From: Streptomyces sp. yr375
GTDB lineage: Bacteria; Actinomycetota; Actinomycetes; Streptomycetales; Streptomycetaceae
DNA length: 64,000 nucleotides
NCBI RefSeq assembly: GCF_900110755.1
Contig: NZ_FOFF01000005.1
Location: 1-64,000, forward strand
Direction: 5' to 3'
Part shown: positions 20,426-29,330 of the stretch, piece by piece
How positions within the stretch are numbered: the stretch's first letter is position 1
How the letters are laid out: every line of letters begins with the position of its first letter
Made by a program: the position numbers and the translations under genes
The notes under the pieces: generated by a model
Seen by the model: the letters and a program-made list of their open reading frames with translations, nothing else
What the model was told of the DNA's origin: nothing
Databases searched by the model: none

Positions 20426-21919
20426 GTCCCTGAGGCGTACGAAGGTGCCGCGTTGGGTGCCGATGGTGGGGGTGCCGGGCTGGCGGGGGACGGTGGGTTG
20501 GAGGCCGAAGGTGGTGAAGGCGGTGCGGGTGGGGAGGGGGTAGGTCTCTTTGGCGGTGAGGGTGTTGAGGATGGTGGCGCTGCGCCAGGCGGCGAGGCCG
20601 AGGTCGGGGGCGCCTACGCCGTGGGTGTGGCGTTCGGCGTTCTGGAGGTAGACGTGGCAGCCGGTGGCGGTGACGGAGGGGTCGAGGACGAGGCGGAAGT
20701 GTTCGTCGATGCGGGGGCGTTCGCTGTGGTCGCGGCGGATGTAGGGGTCGAGGCCGGCGAGGAGGGGTTCGAGGGGGCGTTCGCGGTGGCCGGTGGCGAG
20801 GACGACGGCGTCGGTGGTGAGGCGGCTGCGGGTGTTCTGCTGGATGTGTTCGAGGTGGAGTTCGATTTTGGTGGTGGCGATGCGGCCCGCGGTGCGGACG
20901 CGGACGCCGGGGGTGAGGACGGCGTCGGGCCAACTGCCGTGCAGGGTGCGGCGGTAGAGCTCGTCGTGGATGGCGGCGAGGGTGCCGGCGTCGATGCCTT
21001 TGTGGAGTTGCCATTGGGCGCCGACGACGCGGTCGCGGGTGGTTTCGGGGAGGGCGTGGAAGTAGCGGGTGTAGTCGGGGGTGAAGTGTTCGAGGCCGAG
21101 TTTGGAGTACTCCATGGGGGCGAAGGCCTCGGTGCGGCCGATCCAGTGGAGTTGTTCGCGGCCGGTGGGGCGGTGGCGCAGGAGGTCGAGGAAGACTTCG
21201 GCGCCGGACTGTCCGGAGCCGACGACGGTGACGTGGCCGGCGGTGCGGAGGGTGTCGCGGTGGGCGAGGTAGTCGGTGGCGTGGACGACGGGGACGCCGG
21301 GGGCGTCGACGAGGGGGCGCAGGGCGTCGGGGACGTGGGGTTCGGTGCCGATGCCGAGGACGATGTTCCTGGTGTAGGTGCGGCCTAGGGCTTCGGCTTC
21401 GCCGTCGGTGTCGAGTTGGGTGAAGTCGACTTCGAAGACGTCGCGTTCGGGGTTCCAGCGGACGGCGTCGGCGTGGTGGCGGAAGTGGAGGCCGGGGAGG
21501 TTGTCGGCGACCCAGCGGCAGTAGGTGTCGTATTCGGCGCGTTGGGCGTGGAAGCGCTCGGCGAAGTAGAAGGGGTAGAGGCGTTCGTGGGTCTTGAGGT
21601 AGTTGAGGAAGGTCCAGGGGCTGGTGGGGTCGGCGAGGGTGACGAGGTCGGCGAGGAAGGGGACCTGGATGCGGGCGCCGTCGAGGAGGAGGCCGGGGTG
21701 CCAGTCGAAGCGGGGGCGTTGTTCGTAGAAGACGGTGTCGAGTTCGGTGAGGGGGTGGGCGAGGGCGGCGAGGGAGAGGTTGCAGGGGCCGATGCCGATA
21801 CCGACGAGGTCGCGGGGGGTGTCGGGGTCGCGGGGGGTGGTGTCGGGGGTGGGGTTCGGGTGCGGGTGCTGGGGCGTGTTGGGGTGCCGAGGAGTGTTGG
21901 GGTGCGGGGGCGTGGTCAT
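20423..21919 (-). CDS. Lysine/ornithine N-monooxygenase (DesB/IucD-like)
   Basis: The 498-residue flavoprotein N-hydroxylates an amine, in this context most probably cadaverine or lysine. The FAD site GIGIGPCNLSL is at about 40-50, the NADPH site GSGQSGAE at 233-240, and the C-terminal ATGHRERP is the family motif. The first 36 residues are a low-complexity Pro/His/Asn/Thr stretch not found in the core family. The start overlaps the upstream decarboxylase stop as ATGA, so the two are coupled. The arrangement copies the first two steps of desferrioxamine synthesis, but no acyltransferase or NIS synthetase is nearby. Confidence 0.88.
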
Positions 21920-23319
21920 GCGGGGGTGTTTCCTTCCACCAGTTCCAGGAGGGCGGCCAGGTCGTCGGGCCGGGTGTGGGGGTTGAGGAGGGTGGTCTTG
22001 AGCCAGAGCCGGCCGTCGGCGCGGGCGCGGCCGAGGACGGCGCGGCCGTCGGTGAGCAGGCGGCGGCGTATCTCGGCGACGGCGGCGTCGGTGGCGCCCG
22101 TGGGGCGGAAGAGGACGGTGCTGATGGTGGGCGGGGCGTGGAGTTCGAGGCCGGGGTGTGCGGTGACGAGGTCGGCGAACGCGTGGGCGTGGGCGCAGAC
22201 CTGGTCGACGAGGGTGCCGAGGCCGGTGCGGCCGAGGGTTTTGAGGGTGACGGCGATCTTGAGGGCGTCGGGGCGGCGGGTGGTGCGCAGGGAGCGGCCG
22301 AGGAGGTCGGGGAGGCCGGCTTCGGTGTCGTCGTCGGCGTTGAGGTAGTCGGCGTGGTGGTGGAGGGCGGTGAGGTCGCGGTCGTCGCGGACGGCGATGA
22401 GTCCGGCGGCGACCGGCTGCCAGCCGAGTTTGTGCAGGTCGAGGGTGACGGTGTGGGCGGCGTCGAGGCCGGTGAGGCGGGCGCGGTGGCGGTCGCTGAA
22501 CAGCAGGCCGCCTCCGTAGGCGGCGTCGATGTGGAGGCGGGCGCCGTGGTGCGCGCAGCGTGCGGCGATCTCGGGGAGGGGGTCGATGAGTCCGGCGTCG
22601 GTGGTGCCCGCGGTGGCGGCGGCGAGGAGGGGGCCGGGGTGGGCGGTGAGGGCCTCGTCGAGGGCGGCGGGGTCGAGGGTGCCGGTGGGGGTGGGCAGGA
22701 CGAGGGGCGCGGGGAGGCCGAGGAGCCAGGCGGCGCGGGGCAGGGAGTGGTGGGCGTTGGCTCCGCAGACGAGGCGGAGGGTGGGGCCGTGGGTTTCGCG
22801 GGCGAGGAGGAGCGCGAGGTGGTTGGCTTCGGTGCCGCCCGTGGTGACGAGGGCGTCGGGGGTGGGGTGGGGGTAGGCGTGGGGGGCGGTCGGCCTGGTG
22901 CGGTGGCCGTAGACCTCGGTGGCCAGTGCCCGGGTGAGGAGTGCTTCCAGTGTGGAGGCGGCGGGGGCCTGGTCCCAGGAGTCGAGGGACGGGTTGAGGG
23001 CGGAGGCGGCGAGGTCGGCGGCGGTGGCGACGGCGAGGGGTGGGCAGTGCAGGTGGGCCGCGCAGAGGGCGTCGGCGGGGTCGGCGGCGCCTTCGGCGAG
23101 TGCGCGGACGAGGGTGGGCAGGGCGTGGGGGTCGCCGTGGTCGGGGAGGACGTCTCCCACGGCGGCCCGTACGCGGGCGGCGACCGCCTGCGGGCCGCCC
23201 GCGGGCAGGGGGCCGCCGCGGGCTCGGGCGCCGGCGTCGAGCGCGTCGAGGACGGCTGCGAGCAACGGCCTCAGGGCGTCGGGGCCTTCGGGGCCTGAGG
23301 CGAGGGGCGGCATGCTCAC
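21916..23319 (-). CDS. PLP-dependent group II decarboxylase (DesA-like)
   Basis: The 467-residue enzyme belongs to the group II aromatic/lysine/diaminobutyrate decarboxylase family. It has the substrate segment HLHCPP, TTGGTEANHLALL, the aspartate region HIDAAYGGG and the PLP lysine in TLDLHKLGWQP. Lysine decarboxylation to cadaverine is the likely reaction, judged from the coupled hydroxylase; other amino acids are possible. GTG 23319 and ATG 23313 share the GGAGGAGG ribosome site (complement of 23324-23331). No iron-box palindrome was seen upstream. Confidence 0.88.
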   Translation of the reverse strand: MSMPPLASGPEGPDALRPLLAAVLDALDAGARARGGPLPAGGPQAVAARVRAAVGDVLPDHGDPHALPTLVRALAEGAADPADALCAAHLHCPPLAVATAADLAASALNPSLDSWDQAPAASTLEALLTRALATEVYGHRTRPTAPHAYPHPTPDALVTTGGTEANHLALLLARETHGPTLRLVCGANAHHSLPRAAWLLGLPAPLVLPTPTGTLDPAALDEALTAHPGPLLAAATAGTTDAGLIDPLPEIAARCAHHGARLHIDAAYGGGLLFSDRHRARLTGLDAAHTVTLDLHKLGWQPVAAGLIAVRDDRDLTALHHHADYLNADDDTEAGLPDLLGRSLRTTRRPDALKIAVTLKTLGRTGLGTLVDQVCAHAHAFADLVTAHPGLELHAPPTISTVLFRPTGATDAAVAEIRRRLLTDGRAVLGRARADGRLWLKTTLLNPHTRPDDLAALLELVEGNTPA

Positions 23320-23457
23320 GGGGCCTCCTCCGGGGCGCGGGGCGGGTGCCCGCAGCGGGGAGTGCAAGCTTGTCGGGGAAAGTGGCGGCGCGCCCGAAAA
23401 GCCGAACGATCAGAACCCGAAAGGGGGATGCGCGGGTGCCCCTATGGTGGGCGTGGC

Positions 23458-23530
23458 CGGGGGCTGCCGCCCCCAGACCCCCGCTGTCGGCCCTTAAGGG
23501 GCCTCGTCCTCAAACGCCGGACGGGCTGAA
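23458..23530. repeat. Interspersed Streptomyces-type intergenic repeat
   Basis: The stretch starts GGGGGCTGCCGCCCCCAGAC and ends CTCAAACGCCGGACGGGCTG. I recall this palindromic sequence from many Streptomyces intergenic regions. It can fold (GGGGGCTGCCGCCCCC and nearby). It lies after pepN on the minus strand and may act as its terminator. It has no coding content. The rest of 23320-23562 shows no gene. Confidence 0.6.
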
Positions 23531-23562
23531 TTTCGCGGACCGGCGTTCAAGGGATATCGCCG

Positions 23563-26055
23563 CTACGCCTCCCTCACCCTCAACGCTCGTGCCAGGTCGT
23601 CCAGTTGGTCGATCAGTTTGCGGCGTAGGGAGGGGGTGGGGGCGGTTGTTGTGAGGCATTGGTTGCCCAGGTGGAGGGTGTGGGGGGTGACTGCGTGGGC
23701 GGGGAAGGCCCAGCGGCCGGCGGCGTCGGCGATGGCGGGGCCTCGGCGGGCGGCGACGGCGACGGCGTCCTCGTAGAAGCGGGGGACGTACTCGGCGACC
23801 AGGTCGGCCTGTTCGGGTTGCCAGAAGCCCTGGGCGGTGGCGGTGAAGAGGTAGTTGGAGAGGTCGTCGCTCTCGAACATGGCCGCCCAGGCGGTGCGCT
23901 TGGCGTCCGCGTCGGGGAGGGCGGCGCGGCAGCGGGCCGCGCCTTCCTGGCCGGTGGCGGAGGGGTCGCGGGCGAGTTCGGCGGCGATGGCGGCCTCGTC
24001 GGTGGCGCCGAGGACGGCGAGCCGGGCGAGGACGCGCCAGCGCAGGTCGGGGTCGAGTTCGGGGCCGCCGGGGACGGTGCCCTCGGTGAGCCAGGCGTCG
24101 ATGGTGTCGGGGTGGGCGGCGACGCCGATGAAGTGGCGTACGGCGATGAGGCGCAGGTCGGGGTGGTCGCCGTCCTCGGTGCGGCGGATGAGGTCGCGGC
24201 ACAGGGCGGAGAGGGTGGCGAGGGCGGCGGGGCGCTGCTCGGGGGTGAGGTAGCGGTCGGCGATCTGGCCGGCGGCGAAGGCGAGGACGCCTTGGACGAG
24301 GGCGAGGTCGGTCTCCTGCGGGAGGTGGGCGCGGGCGGCGTCGAGGTAGGCGGTGGGGGCGAGTTCGCCGTCGCGTACGGCGTCGCGCAGGGCGTTCCAG
24401 ACGACGGCTCGGGTGAGCGGGTCGGGGAGGCCGGAGAGGCCGGTGCGGACGGTTTCGAAGGAGGCGGGGTCGAAGCGGACCTTGGTGTAGGTGAGGTCGC
24501 CGTCGTTGAGGAGGAGCAGGGCGGGGCGCTTGCCGAGGGGCTGGGGTGCTTGCTGCGGGATGTCGACGTCGAGGCGTTCGCGCAGGGTGAGGTGGCGGCC
24601 CTCGTCGGCGAGGTCGAGGTCGTAGAGGCCGACGGCGATGCGGTGCGGGCGGCTGCCGTGGTGGGTGACGGTGAGGGTGTGGTCGCCGTTGGAGCCGCTG
24701 AGGGTGGGGGTGAGGGTGTCGACGCCGGTGGTGCGCAGCCAGGCGTCGGCCCAGGCGTGGACGTCGCGTTCGGTGTGGGCGGCGAGGGAGTCGATGAAGT
24801 CGGCGAGGGTGGCGTTGGCGAACTTGTGGCGGGCGAAGTGGGTGTTGATGCCGGCGAGGAAGTCCTTCTCGCCGAGCCAGGTCACGAGTTGCCGTAGGGC
24901 GGAGGCGCCCTTGGCGTAGGAGATGCCGTCGAAGTTGAGGAGGGCGGCGGCGGTGTCGTCGACGTTCTCGGGGGCGACGGGGTGGGTGGAGGGGCGCTGG
25001 TCGGCGTCGTAGCCCCAGGCCTTGCGGACGACGCCGAAGTCGGTCCAGGTGTCGGTGAAGCGGGTGGCTTCGGTGAGGGTCTGGTAGCCCATGTACTCGG
25101 CGAAGGACTCGTTCAGCCAGATGTCGTCCCACCACTGGAGGGTGACGAGGTCTCCGAACCACATGTGGGCCATCTCGTGGGCGATGACCATGGCGCGGGT
25201 CTGGCGTTCGGTGTCGGTGACGGCGGAGCGGTAGACGAACTCGTCGCGGAAGGTGACGAGGCCCGGGTTCTCCATGGCGCCGGCGTTGAACTCGGGGACG
25301 AACGCCTGGTCGTAGGAGTCGAAGGGGTAGGGCTCGGTGAACTTCTCGTGGTAGCGGTCGTAGCACTGCCGGGTGATCTCGAGCAGTTCGTCGGTGTCGG
25401 CGTCGAGGTGGGGGGCGAGCGAGCGGCGGCAGTGCAGGCCGAAGGGCAGGCCTCGGTGTTCGGTACGGACGGAGTGCCAGGGTCCGGCGGCGACGGCGAC
25501 GAGGTAGGTGGAGATCAGGGGGGTGGGGGCGGCCTGCCAGCGGCCGTCGCCGAGGTGTTCGGTGGTGCCGTTGGCGAGGACGGTCCAGTTCTCGGGGGCT
25601 TTGACGGTGAGGTCGAAGACGGCCTTGAGGTCGGGCTGGTCGAAGGCGGCGAAGACGCGCTGGACGTCGTCCATGAAGAGCTGGGTGTAGACGTACGTCT
25701 CGCCGTCGGTGGGGTCGGTGAAGCGGTGCATGCCCTCGCCGGTGCGGGAGTAGCGCATGCTGGCCCGGACGCGCAGTTCGTGTTCGCCGGCGGTGAGGTC
25801 GGTCAGGGGGAGCCGGTTGTCGTCCAGGGTCTGCGGGTCGAGGGGCTCGCCGTCGAGGGTGACGGAGTGCAGTGCGGCCGGCCTGACCTCGACGAAGGTG
25901 TCCCCGTTGGCGCGCGCCGCGAACCGGATGACGGTGACGGAGTCGAAGGTCTCGTCACCGGTCGTCAGGTCGAGCTCGATGGTGTAGCTGTGGACGTCGA
26001 GGAATTTGGCACGGCTTTGCGCTGCGTCGCGCGTCAGTACGGACATGGACGACAT
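23563..26055 (-). CDS. pepN: Aminopeptidase N (M1 family)
   Basis: The 830-residue zinc aminopeptidase removes N-terminal residues from peptides in the cytoplasm. The substrate motif GAMEN is at 259-263 and the zinc site HEMAH at 293-297, with the third ligand E316 in NESFAEY. After the catalytic domain, the ERAP1-like helical C-terminal domain continues to the end. Length is normal. ATG 26055 and ATG 26046 (MSVLTRD) are both possible starts and neither has a clear ribosome site. No membrane segment is seen. Confidence 0.95.
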   Translation of the reverse strand: MSSMSVLTRDAAQSRAKFLDVHSYTIELDLTTGDETFDSVTVIRFAARANGDTFVEVRPAALHSVTLDGEPLDPQTLDDNRLPLTDLTAGEHELRVRASMRYSRTGEGMHRFTDPTDGETYVYTQLFMDDVQRVFAAFDQPDLKAVFDLTVKAPENWTVLANGTTEHLGDGRWQAAPTPLISTYLVAVAAGPWHSVRTEHRGLPFGLHCRRSLAPHLDADTDELLEITRQCYDRYHEKFTEPYPFDSYDQAFVPEFNAGAMENPGLVTFRDEFVYRSAVTDTERQTRAMVIAHEMAHMWFGDLVTLQWWDDIWLNESFAEYMGYQTLTEATRFTDTWTDFGVVRKAWGYDADQRPSTHPVAPENVDDTAAALLNFDGISYAKGASALRQLVTWLGEKDFLAGINTHFARHKFANATLADFIDSLAAHTERDVHAWADAWLRTTGVDTLTPTLSGSNGDHTLTVTHHGSRPHRIAVGLYDLDLADEGRHLTLRERLDVDIPQQAPQPLGKRPALLLLNDGDLTYTKVRFDPASFETVRTGLSGLPDPLTRAVVWNALRDAVRDGELAPTAYLDAARAHLPQETDLALVQGVLAFAAGQIADRYLTPEQRPAALATLSALCRDLIRRTEDGDHPDLRLIAVRHFIGVAAHPDTIDAWLTEGTVPGGPELDPDLRWRVLARLAVLGATDEAAIAAELARDPSATGQEGAARCRAALPDADAKRTAWAAMFESDDLSNYLFTATAQGFWQPEQADLVAEYVPRFYEDAVAVAARRGPAIADAAGRWAFPAHAVTPHTLHLGNQCLTTTAPTPSLRRKLIDQLDDLARALRVREA

Positions 26056-26124
26056 GCTGCCTGATACCGCAGGCCAGGCACAGGGGCGGATCGGTACGTA
26101 CCCTATGTCCGTTGTCCCTTCTCA

Positions 26125-26164
26125 CGCCGGGCACTTCAGCGCTTCACTCACGGTGTGCCCGGCG
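26125..26164 (-). terminator. Hairpin after chorismate mutase
   Basis: CGCCGGGCAC (26125-26134) pairs with GTGCCCGGCG (26155-26164). The hairpin lies 17 bases after the chorismate mutase stop and before pepN on the same strand, so it probably ends the upstream transcript. Confidence 0.6.
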
Positions 26165-26180
26165 CGCGCCGCCTCGTGGG

Positions 26181-26525
26181 TCAGGTTGAGGCGGCGGTGT
26201 CCTCGGCGATGCGCTCGTGGTGGCGGATCACCTCGGCGATGATGAAGTTGAGGAACTTCTCGGCGAACGCCGGGTCGAGTTTGGCGTTCTCGGCGAGGGT
26301 GCGCAGCCGGGCGATCTGGCGGGCCTCGCGGGCCTGGTCGGCGGGCGGCAGTTGGTGGCGGGCCTTGAGGTGGCCGACCTGCTGGGTGGCCTTGAAGCGT
26401 TCGGCGAGCATGTGGACGACGGCCGCGTCGATGTTGTCGATGCTGTCGCGCAGCCGGGCGAGCTCCTCGCGGACGGCGGGGTCGACGTCACCGGTTCCGG
26501 CGCCAGGGGTGTTGCTGGTGGTCAT
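26181..26525 (-). CDS. Chorismate mutase (AroQ type)
   Basis: The 114-residue all-helical domain has the AroQ features: LRDSIDNIDAAVVHMLAERF, then VGHLKA, the RE..QI.RL segment and FAEKFLNFIIAEVIRHHERI. It converts chorismate to prephenate for Phe and Tyr synthesis. No signal peptide is present, so this is the cytoplasmic form. The ATG start at 26525 follows GGGTGGA. It is divergent from the metalloprotease gene. Confidence 0.93.
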   Translation of the reverse strand: MTTSNTPGAGTGDVDPAVREELARLRDSIDNIDAAVVHMLAERFKATQQVGHLKARHQLPPADQAREARQIARLRTLAENAKLDPAFAEKFLNFIIAEVIRHHERIAEDTAAST

Positions 26526-26621
26526 GGGCGTCCACCCTAGTGGGCCGGGTCCTCGTACAGTGGAACCGGGTGTACCGGACGTACCGGGTGCACGGCGTCC
26601 TGGTGTCTTGGGGGTGCGGGC

Positions 26622-27560
26622 GTGGCGAACGGCGGACCGGTCGAGCACGGCTATCGGCATCTGGAGACGGTGCGGGCCGCCGTCACGGCGTTGTACCGGC
26701 GGTTGTCGTACGACACCATCCACCAGTTCGCCACCAGCGTGGCCCCGGCCGACGTGGCGTTCTGCGACACCGACGAGCTGTATCTCGGCGTGCAGCGGGT
26801 GGCGCGTGAGCTGGTGCGGCACTACCGGTTGCCGGACGCCCGGATGATCGTCGCCTTCCGGGAGATGGAGCACGCGGCGAACGTCGAACTCACGGCGGGC
26901 CCCGAGTACTTCGTCGAGCTGAACGACCGGTTCCGTACGCATCGGCGGGACATCGGGGCGGCTCTGGCGCACGAGATCATGCACGTGTATCTGCATCGCG
27001 TGGGGCTGTCCTTCCCGGGCACACGGGACAACGAGATCCTGACGGACACGGCGACGACGTATCTGGGGGCGGGCTGGCTGCTCCTGGACGCCTACCGGGA
27101 GGACGGGGCGTCCTCGCAGAAGCTGGGGTATCTGACGCCGGAGGAGTTCGGGTACGTGCTGGCGAAGCGGTCGCTGGTGTTCGGCGAGGATCCGTCGGTG
27201 TGGTTCACCAGTGCGCAGGCGTACACGGCGTACGAGCGGGGCATGGAGCGGGCCCGGCACGACGAGCGGCAGCCGCCGCTGACGGCCGCCGGCTGGGCGG
27301 GCCGCCGCCGCTACGCCCGCGACCGGCGGCACGCCCAGGCCCACCGCCCGGCCGCGCCGGCCCCGGGCTCCCTGGATTCCCCGGATTCCCCGGATTCCCC
27401 GGACTCCGCGTACGCCTTCGTCCCGGCTCCGGATCCGCCGGGCGCGCTGCGGGTGACGTTCCCGTGCCCGACCTGCCATCAGCGGATCAGGGTGCCGGTA
27501 CGGGGCCGGGTCCGGGCGCGGTGCGGGTTGTGCCGGACGGTGCTGGAGTGCGACACCTGA
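26622..27560 (+). CDS. Putative zinc metalloprotease with C-terminal zinc ribbon
   Basis: The 312-residue protein carries a single HEIMHVYLHR zinc-protease motif (H117, E118, H121) within a compact N-terminal domain (to about 235). A basic, Ala/Pro-rich linker follows, with a Ser-Pro-Asp repeat made from a 9-bp DNA repeat (about 27374-27405). The end is a zinc ribbon with CPTC and CGLC. No signal peptide or membrane segment is seen, so it should work in the cytoplasm. The GTG start gives MANGG. I do not know the family function; the ribbon may bind a protein or nucleic-acid partner. Confidence 0.75.
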   Translation: MANGGPVEHGYRHLETVRAAVTALYRRLSYDTIHQFATSVAPADVAFCDTDELYLGVQRVARELVRHYRLPDARMIVAFREMEHAANVELTAGPEYFVELNDRFRTHRRDIGAALAHEIMHVYLHRVGLSFPGTRDNEILTDTATTYLGAGWLLLDAYREDGASSQKLGYLTPEEFGYVLAKRSLVFGEDPSVWFTSAQAYTAYERGMERARHDERQPPLTAAGWAGRRRYARDRRHAQAHRPAAPAPGSLDSPDSPDSPDSAYAFVPAPDPPGALRVTFPCPTCHQRIRVPVRGRVRARCGLCRTVLECDT

Positions 27561-27579
27561 GACCGGGCTGCGGCCACGT

Positions 27580-28521
27580 CTACGCCCCGTACACCTCCCC
27601 CGGTGGTTCGGACTCGGTGAGCAGTTTGCGTACGGCCTCTCCCGCCTCCGCCGGGTGCCAGCGGGCGCCCTTGTCGGCGGTGGGGCCCGGTCGCCAGCCG
27701 TCCATGACGGTGATCCGGCCGGCCTCCGCCTCGAAGACGCGGCCGGTGACGCCCTCGCTGCGCGCGGAGCCGAGCCAGACGACGAGCGGGGAGACGTTCT
27801 CGGGGGCCATGGCGTCGAAGCCGGTGTCCGGGGCCGCCATGGTCTCGGCGAAGGCGCGTTCCGTCATGCGGGTGCGGGCGGCCGGTGCGAGGGCGTTGAC
27901 CTGGACGCCGTAGCGGGCGAGTTCGGCGGCCGCGACCAGGGTGAGGGCGACGATGCCGGCCTTCGCCGCGCTGTAGTTGCCCTGTCCGACCGAGCCCAGC
28001 AGCCCCGCCCCGCTGCTGGTGTTGACGATCCGGGCGACCGGCCTGCGACCCGCCTTGGTCTCGGCCCGCCAGTGCGCGGCGGCGTGTTTCAGGGTGAGGA
28101 AGTGCCCCTTGAGGTGGACGCGCAGGACGGCGTCCCAGTCGTCCTCGTCGAGGTTGACGAGCATCCGGTCGCGCAGGAAGCCTGCGTTGTTGACGAGGGT
28201 GTCGAGCCGGCCGTACGTCTCCAGGGCGGTCGCCACCAGGGACGCGGCGCCGTCAGGGGTGGCGATGTCGCCGCCGTGGGCGACGGCCTCGCCGCCCGCC
28301 GCGCGGATCTCGGCCACGACCTGCCCGGCCGGGCTGTCGGGTCCCGGTGCGCCGTCCAGGCCCACCCCCAGGTCGTTGACGACGACGCGTGCCCCCTCCG
28401 CCGCGAACGCGAGCGCGTGCGCGCGCCCGAGGCCGCGTCCGGCGCCGGTGACGACGACCACGCGGCCGTCGCAGATTCCTGTCGTCCCGTGTGTCGCCCC
28501 ACCTGTCGTCGCATGTGTCAT
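27580..28521 (-). CDS. SDR dehydrogenase, Rv3548c-like, of the steroid C/D-ring cluster
   Basis: The 313-residue protein is a classical short-chain dehydrogenase: TGAGRGLG (NAD binding), NNAG, catalytic Ser in NTSSGAG and YSAAK. The first ~17 residues are a Thr/Gly/His-rich extension. It resembles the mycobacterial SDR at one end of the KstR2 regulon (Rv3548c) and sits at the same place here. An AGGAGG is seen upstream. Its exact step is not settled to my knowledge; oxidation of a ring-derived hydroxyacyl-CoA is likely. Confidence 0.85.
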   Translation of the reverse strand: MTHATTGGATHGTTGICDGRVVVVTGAGRGLGRAHALAFAAEGARVVVNDLGVGLDGAPGPDSPAGQVVAEIRAAGGEAVAHGGDIATPDGAASLVATALETYGRLDTLVNNAGFLRDRMLVNLDEDDWDAVLRVHLKGHFLTLKHAAAHWRAETKAGRRPVARIVNTSSGAGLLGSVGQGNYSAAKAGIVALTLVAAAELARYGVQVNALAPAARTRMTERAFAETMAAPDTGFDAMAPENVSPLVVWLGSARSEGVTGRVFEAEAGRITVMDGWRPGPTADKGARWHPAEAGEAVRKLLTESEPPGEVYGA

Positions 28522-28534
28522 CCCATGCCTCCTG

Positions 28535-29275
28535 TCACATCTCCTTGTTGGCGGTCGCGGCGTCGAGGAACGCGGGCCGCTCCCCTCCCCCGTGCACGAG
28601 CAGGCTCGCTCCGCTGATGTACGCGGCGGCGTCGGAGGCGAGGAAGACGGCCGCCGCGCCGACGTCGGCGGGCCGGGCGAGCCGGCCGAGCGGGACGGTG
28701 CGGGCGACGGCGTCGACGCCGTCCTCGCCGCCGTAGTGCAGGTGGGCCAGCTCGGTGTGGACCATGCCGACGACCAGGGTGTTCACCCGCACCTGCGGGG
28801 CCCACTCCACGGCCATGGACCGGGCGAGGCTCTCCAGTCCCGCCTTGGCCGCGCCGTACGCGGCCGAGCCGGGCGAGGGGCGGCTGCCGCTGACGCTGCC
28901 GATCATGACGACCGAGCCGCCGGCGCGCCTGAGGTGGTCGTAGGCGGCGAGGGAGACCGTCAGCGGGGCGAGGAGGTTGAGCTCGATCACGCGCGCGTGG
29001 CGCTCGGGTTCCGCGTCGGCGAGTCTGCGGTAGGGCGCGCCGCCCGCGTTGTTGACGAGCACGTCGAGCCGGGGCAGCCCGGCGAAGAACTCCCGTACGG
29101 CGTCGGCGTCCCGCACGTCCAGCGGCACGAACTCGGTCTGCGGGACCAGGGTTTCGGGCGGCCGGCGGGCACAGAGCACGACCTCGGCGCCCGCGCGCAC
29201 GAGGGAGCGCGCGATCCCGGCGCCCACGCCCCGAGTGCCACCGGTGACGACGGCGACCTTCCCGTCCAGCTCCAT
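28535..29275 (-). CDS. SDR dehydrogenase, Rv3549c-like, of the steroid C/D-ring cluster
   Basis: The 246-residue classical SDR has TGGTRGVG, NNAGGAP, the catalytic serine in IGSVSGSRP and YGAAK. It lies 13 bp before the other SDR on the minus strand, so both share one message. The promoter is in the 55-bp gap to echA20 and overlaps the KstR2-like palindrome. It corresponds in order to Rv3549c of the mycobacterial cluster. Substrate not shown. Confidence 0.85.
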   Translation of the reverse strand: MELDGKVAVVTGGTRGVGAGIARSLVRAGAEVVLCARRPPETLVPQTEFVPLDVRDADAVREFFAGLPRLDVLVNNAGGAPYRRLADAEPERHARVIELNLLAPLTVSLAAYDHLRRAGGSVVMIGSVSGSRPSPGSAAYGAAKAGLESLARSMAVEWAPQVRVNTLVVGMVHTELAHLHYGGEDGVDAVARTVPLGRLARPADVGAAAVFLASDAAAYISGASLLVHGGGERPAFLDAATANKEM

Positions 29276-29280
29276 TCGCT

Positions 29281-29320
29281 GCTACCTTTCCACCTAACAA
29301 ACGTTTGGTGGAAAGGTAGC
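29281..29320. promoter_or_regulatory. KstR2-like operator inside a 40-bp inverted repeat
   Basis: The centre AACAAACGTTTGGT (29296-29309) fits the recalled KstR2 motif AnCAAGnnCTTGnT at eight of ten fixed positions. Around it, GCTACCTTTCCACC (29281-29294) and its perfect complement (29307-29320) form a 14-bp inverted repeat with a 12-base spacer. The site lies in the only gap between the divergent minus SDR pair and the plus echA20-ipdABC operon, where repression would block both. Confidence 0.75.
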
Positions 29321-29330
29321 TGATGCTTCC

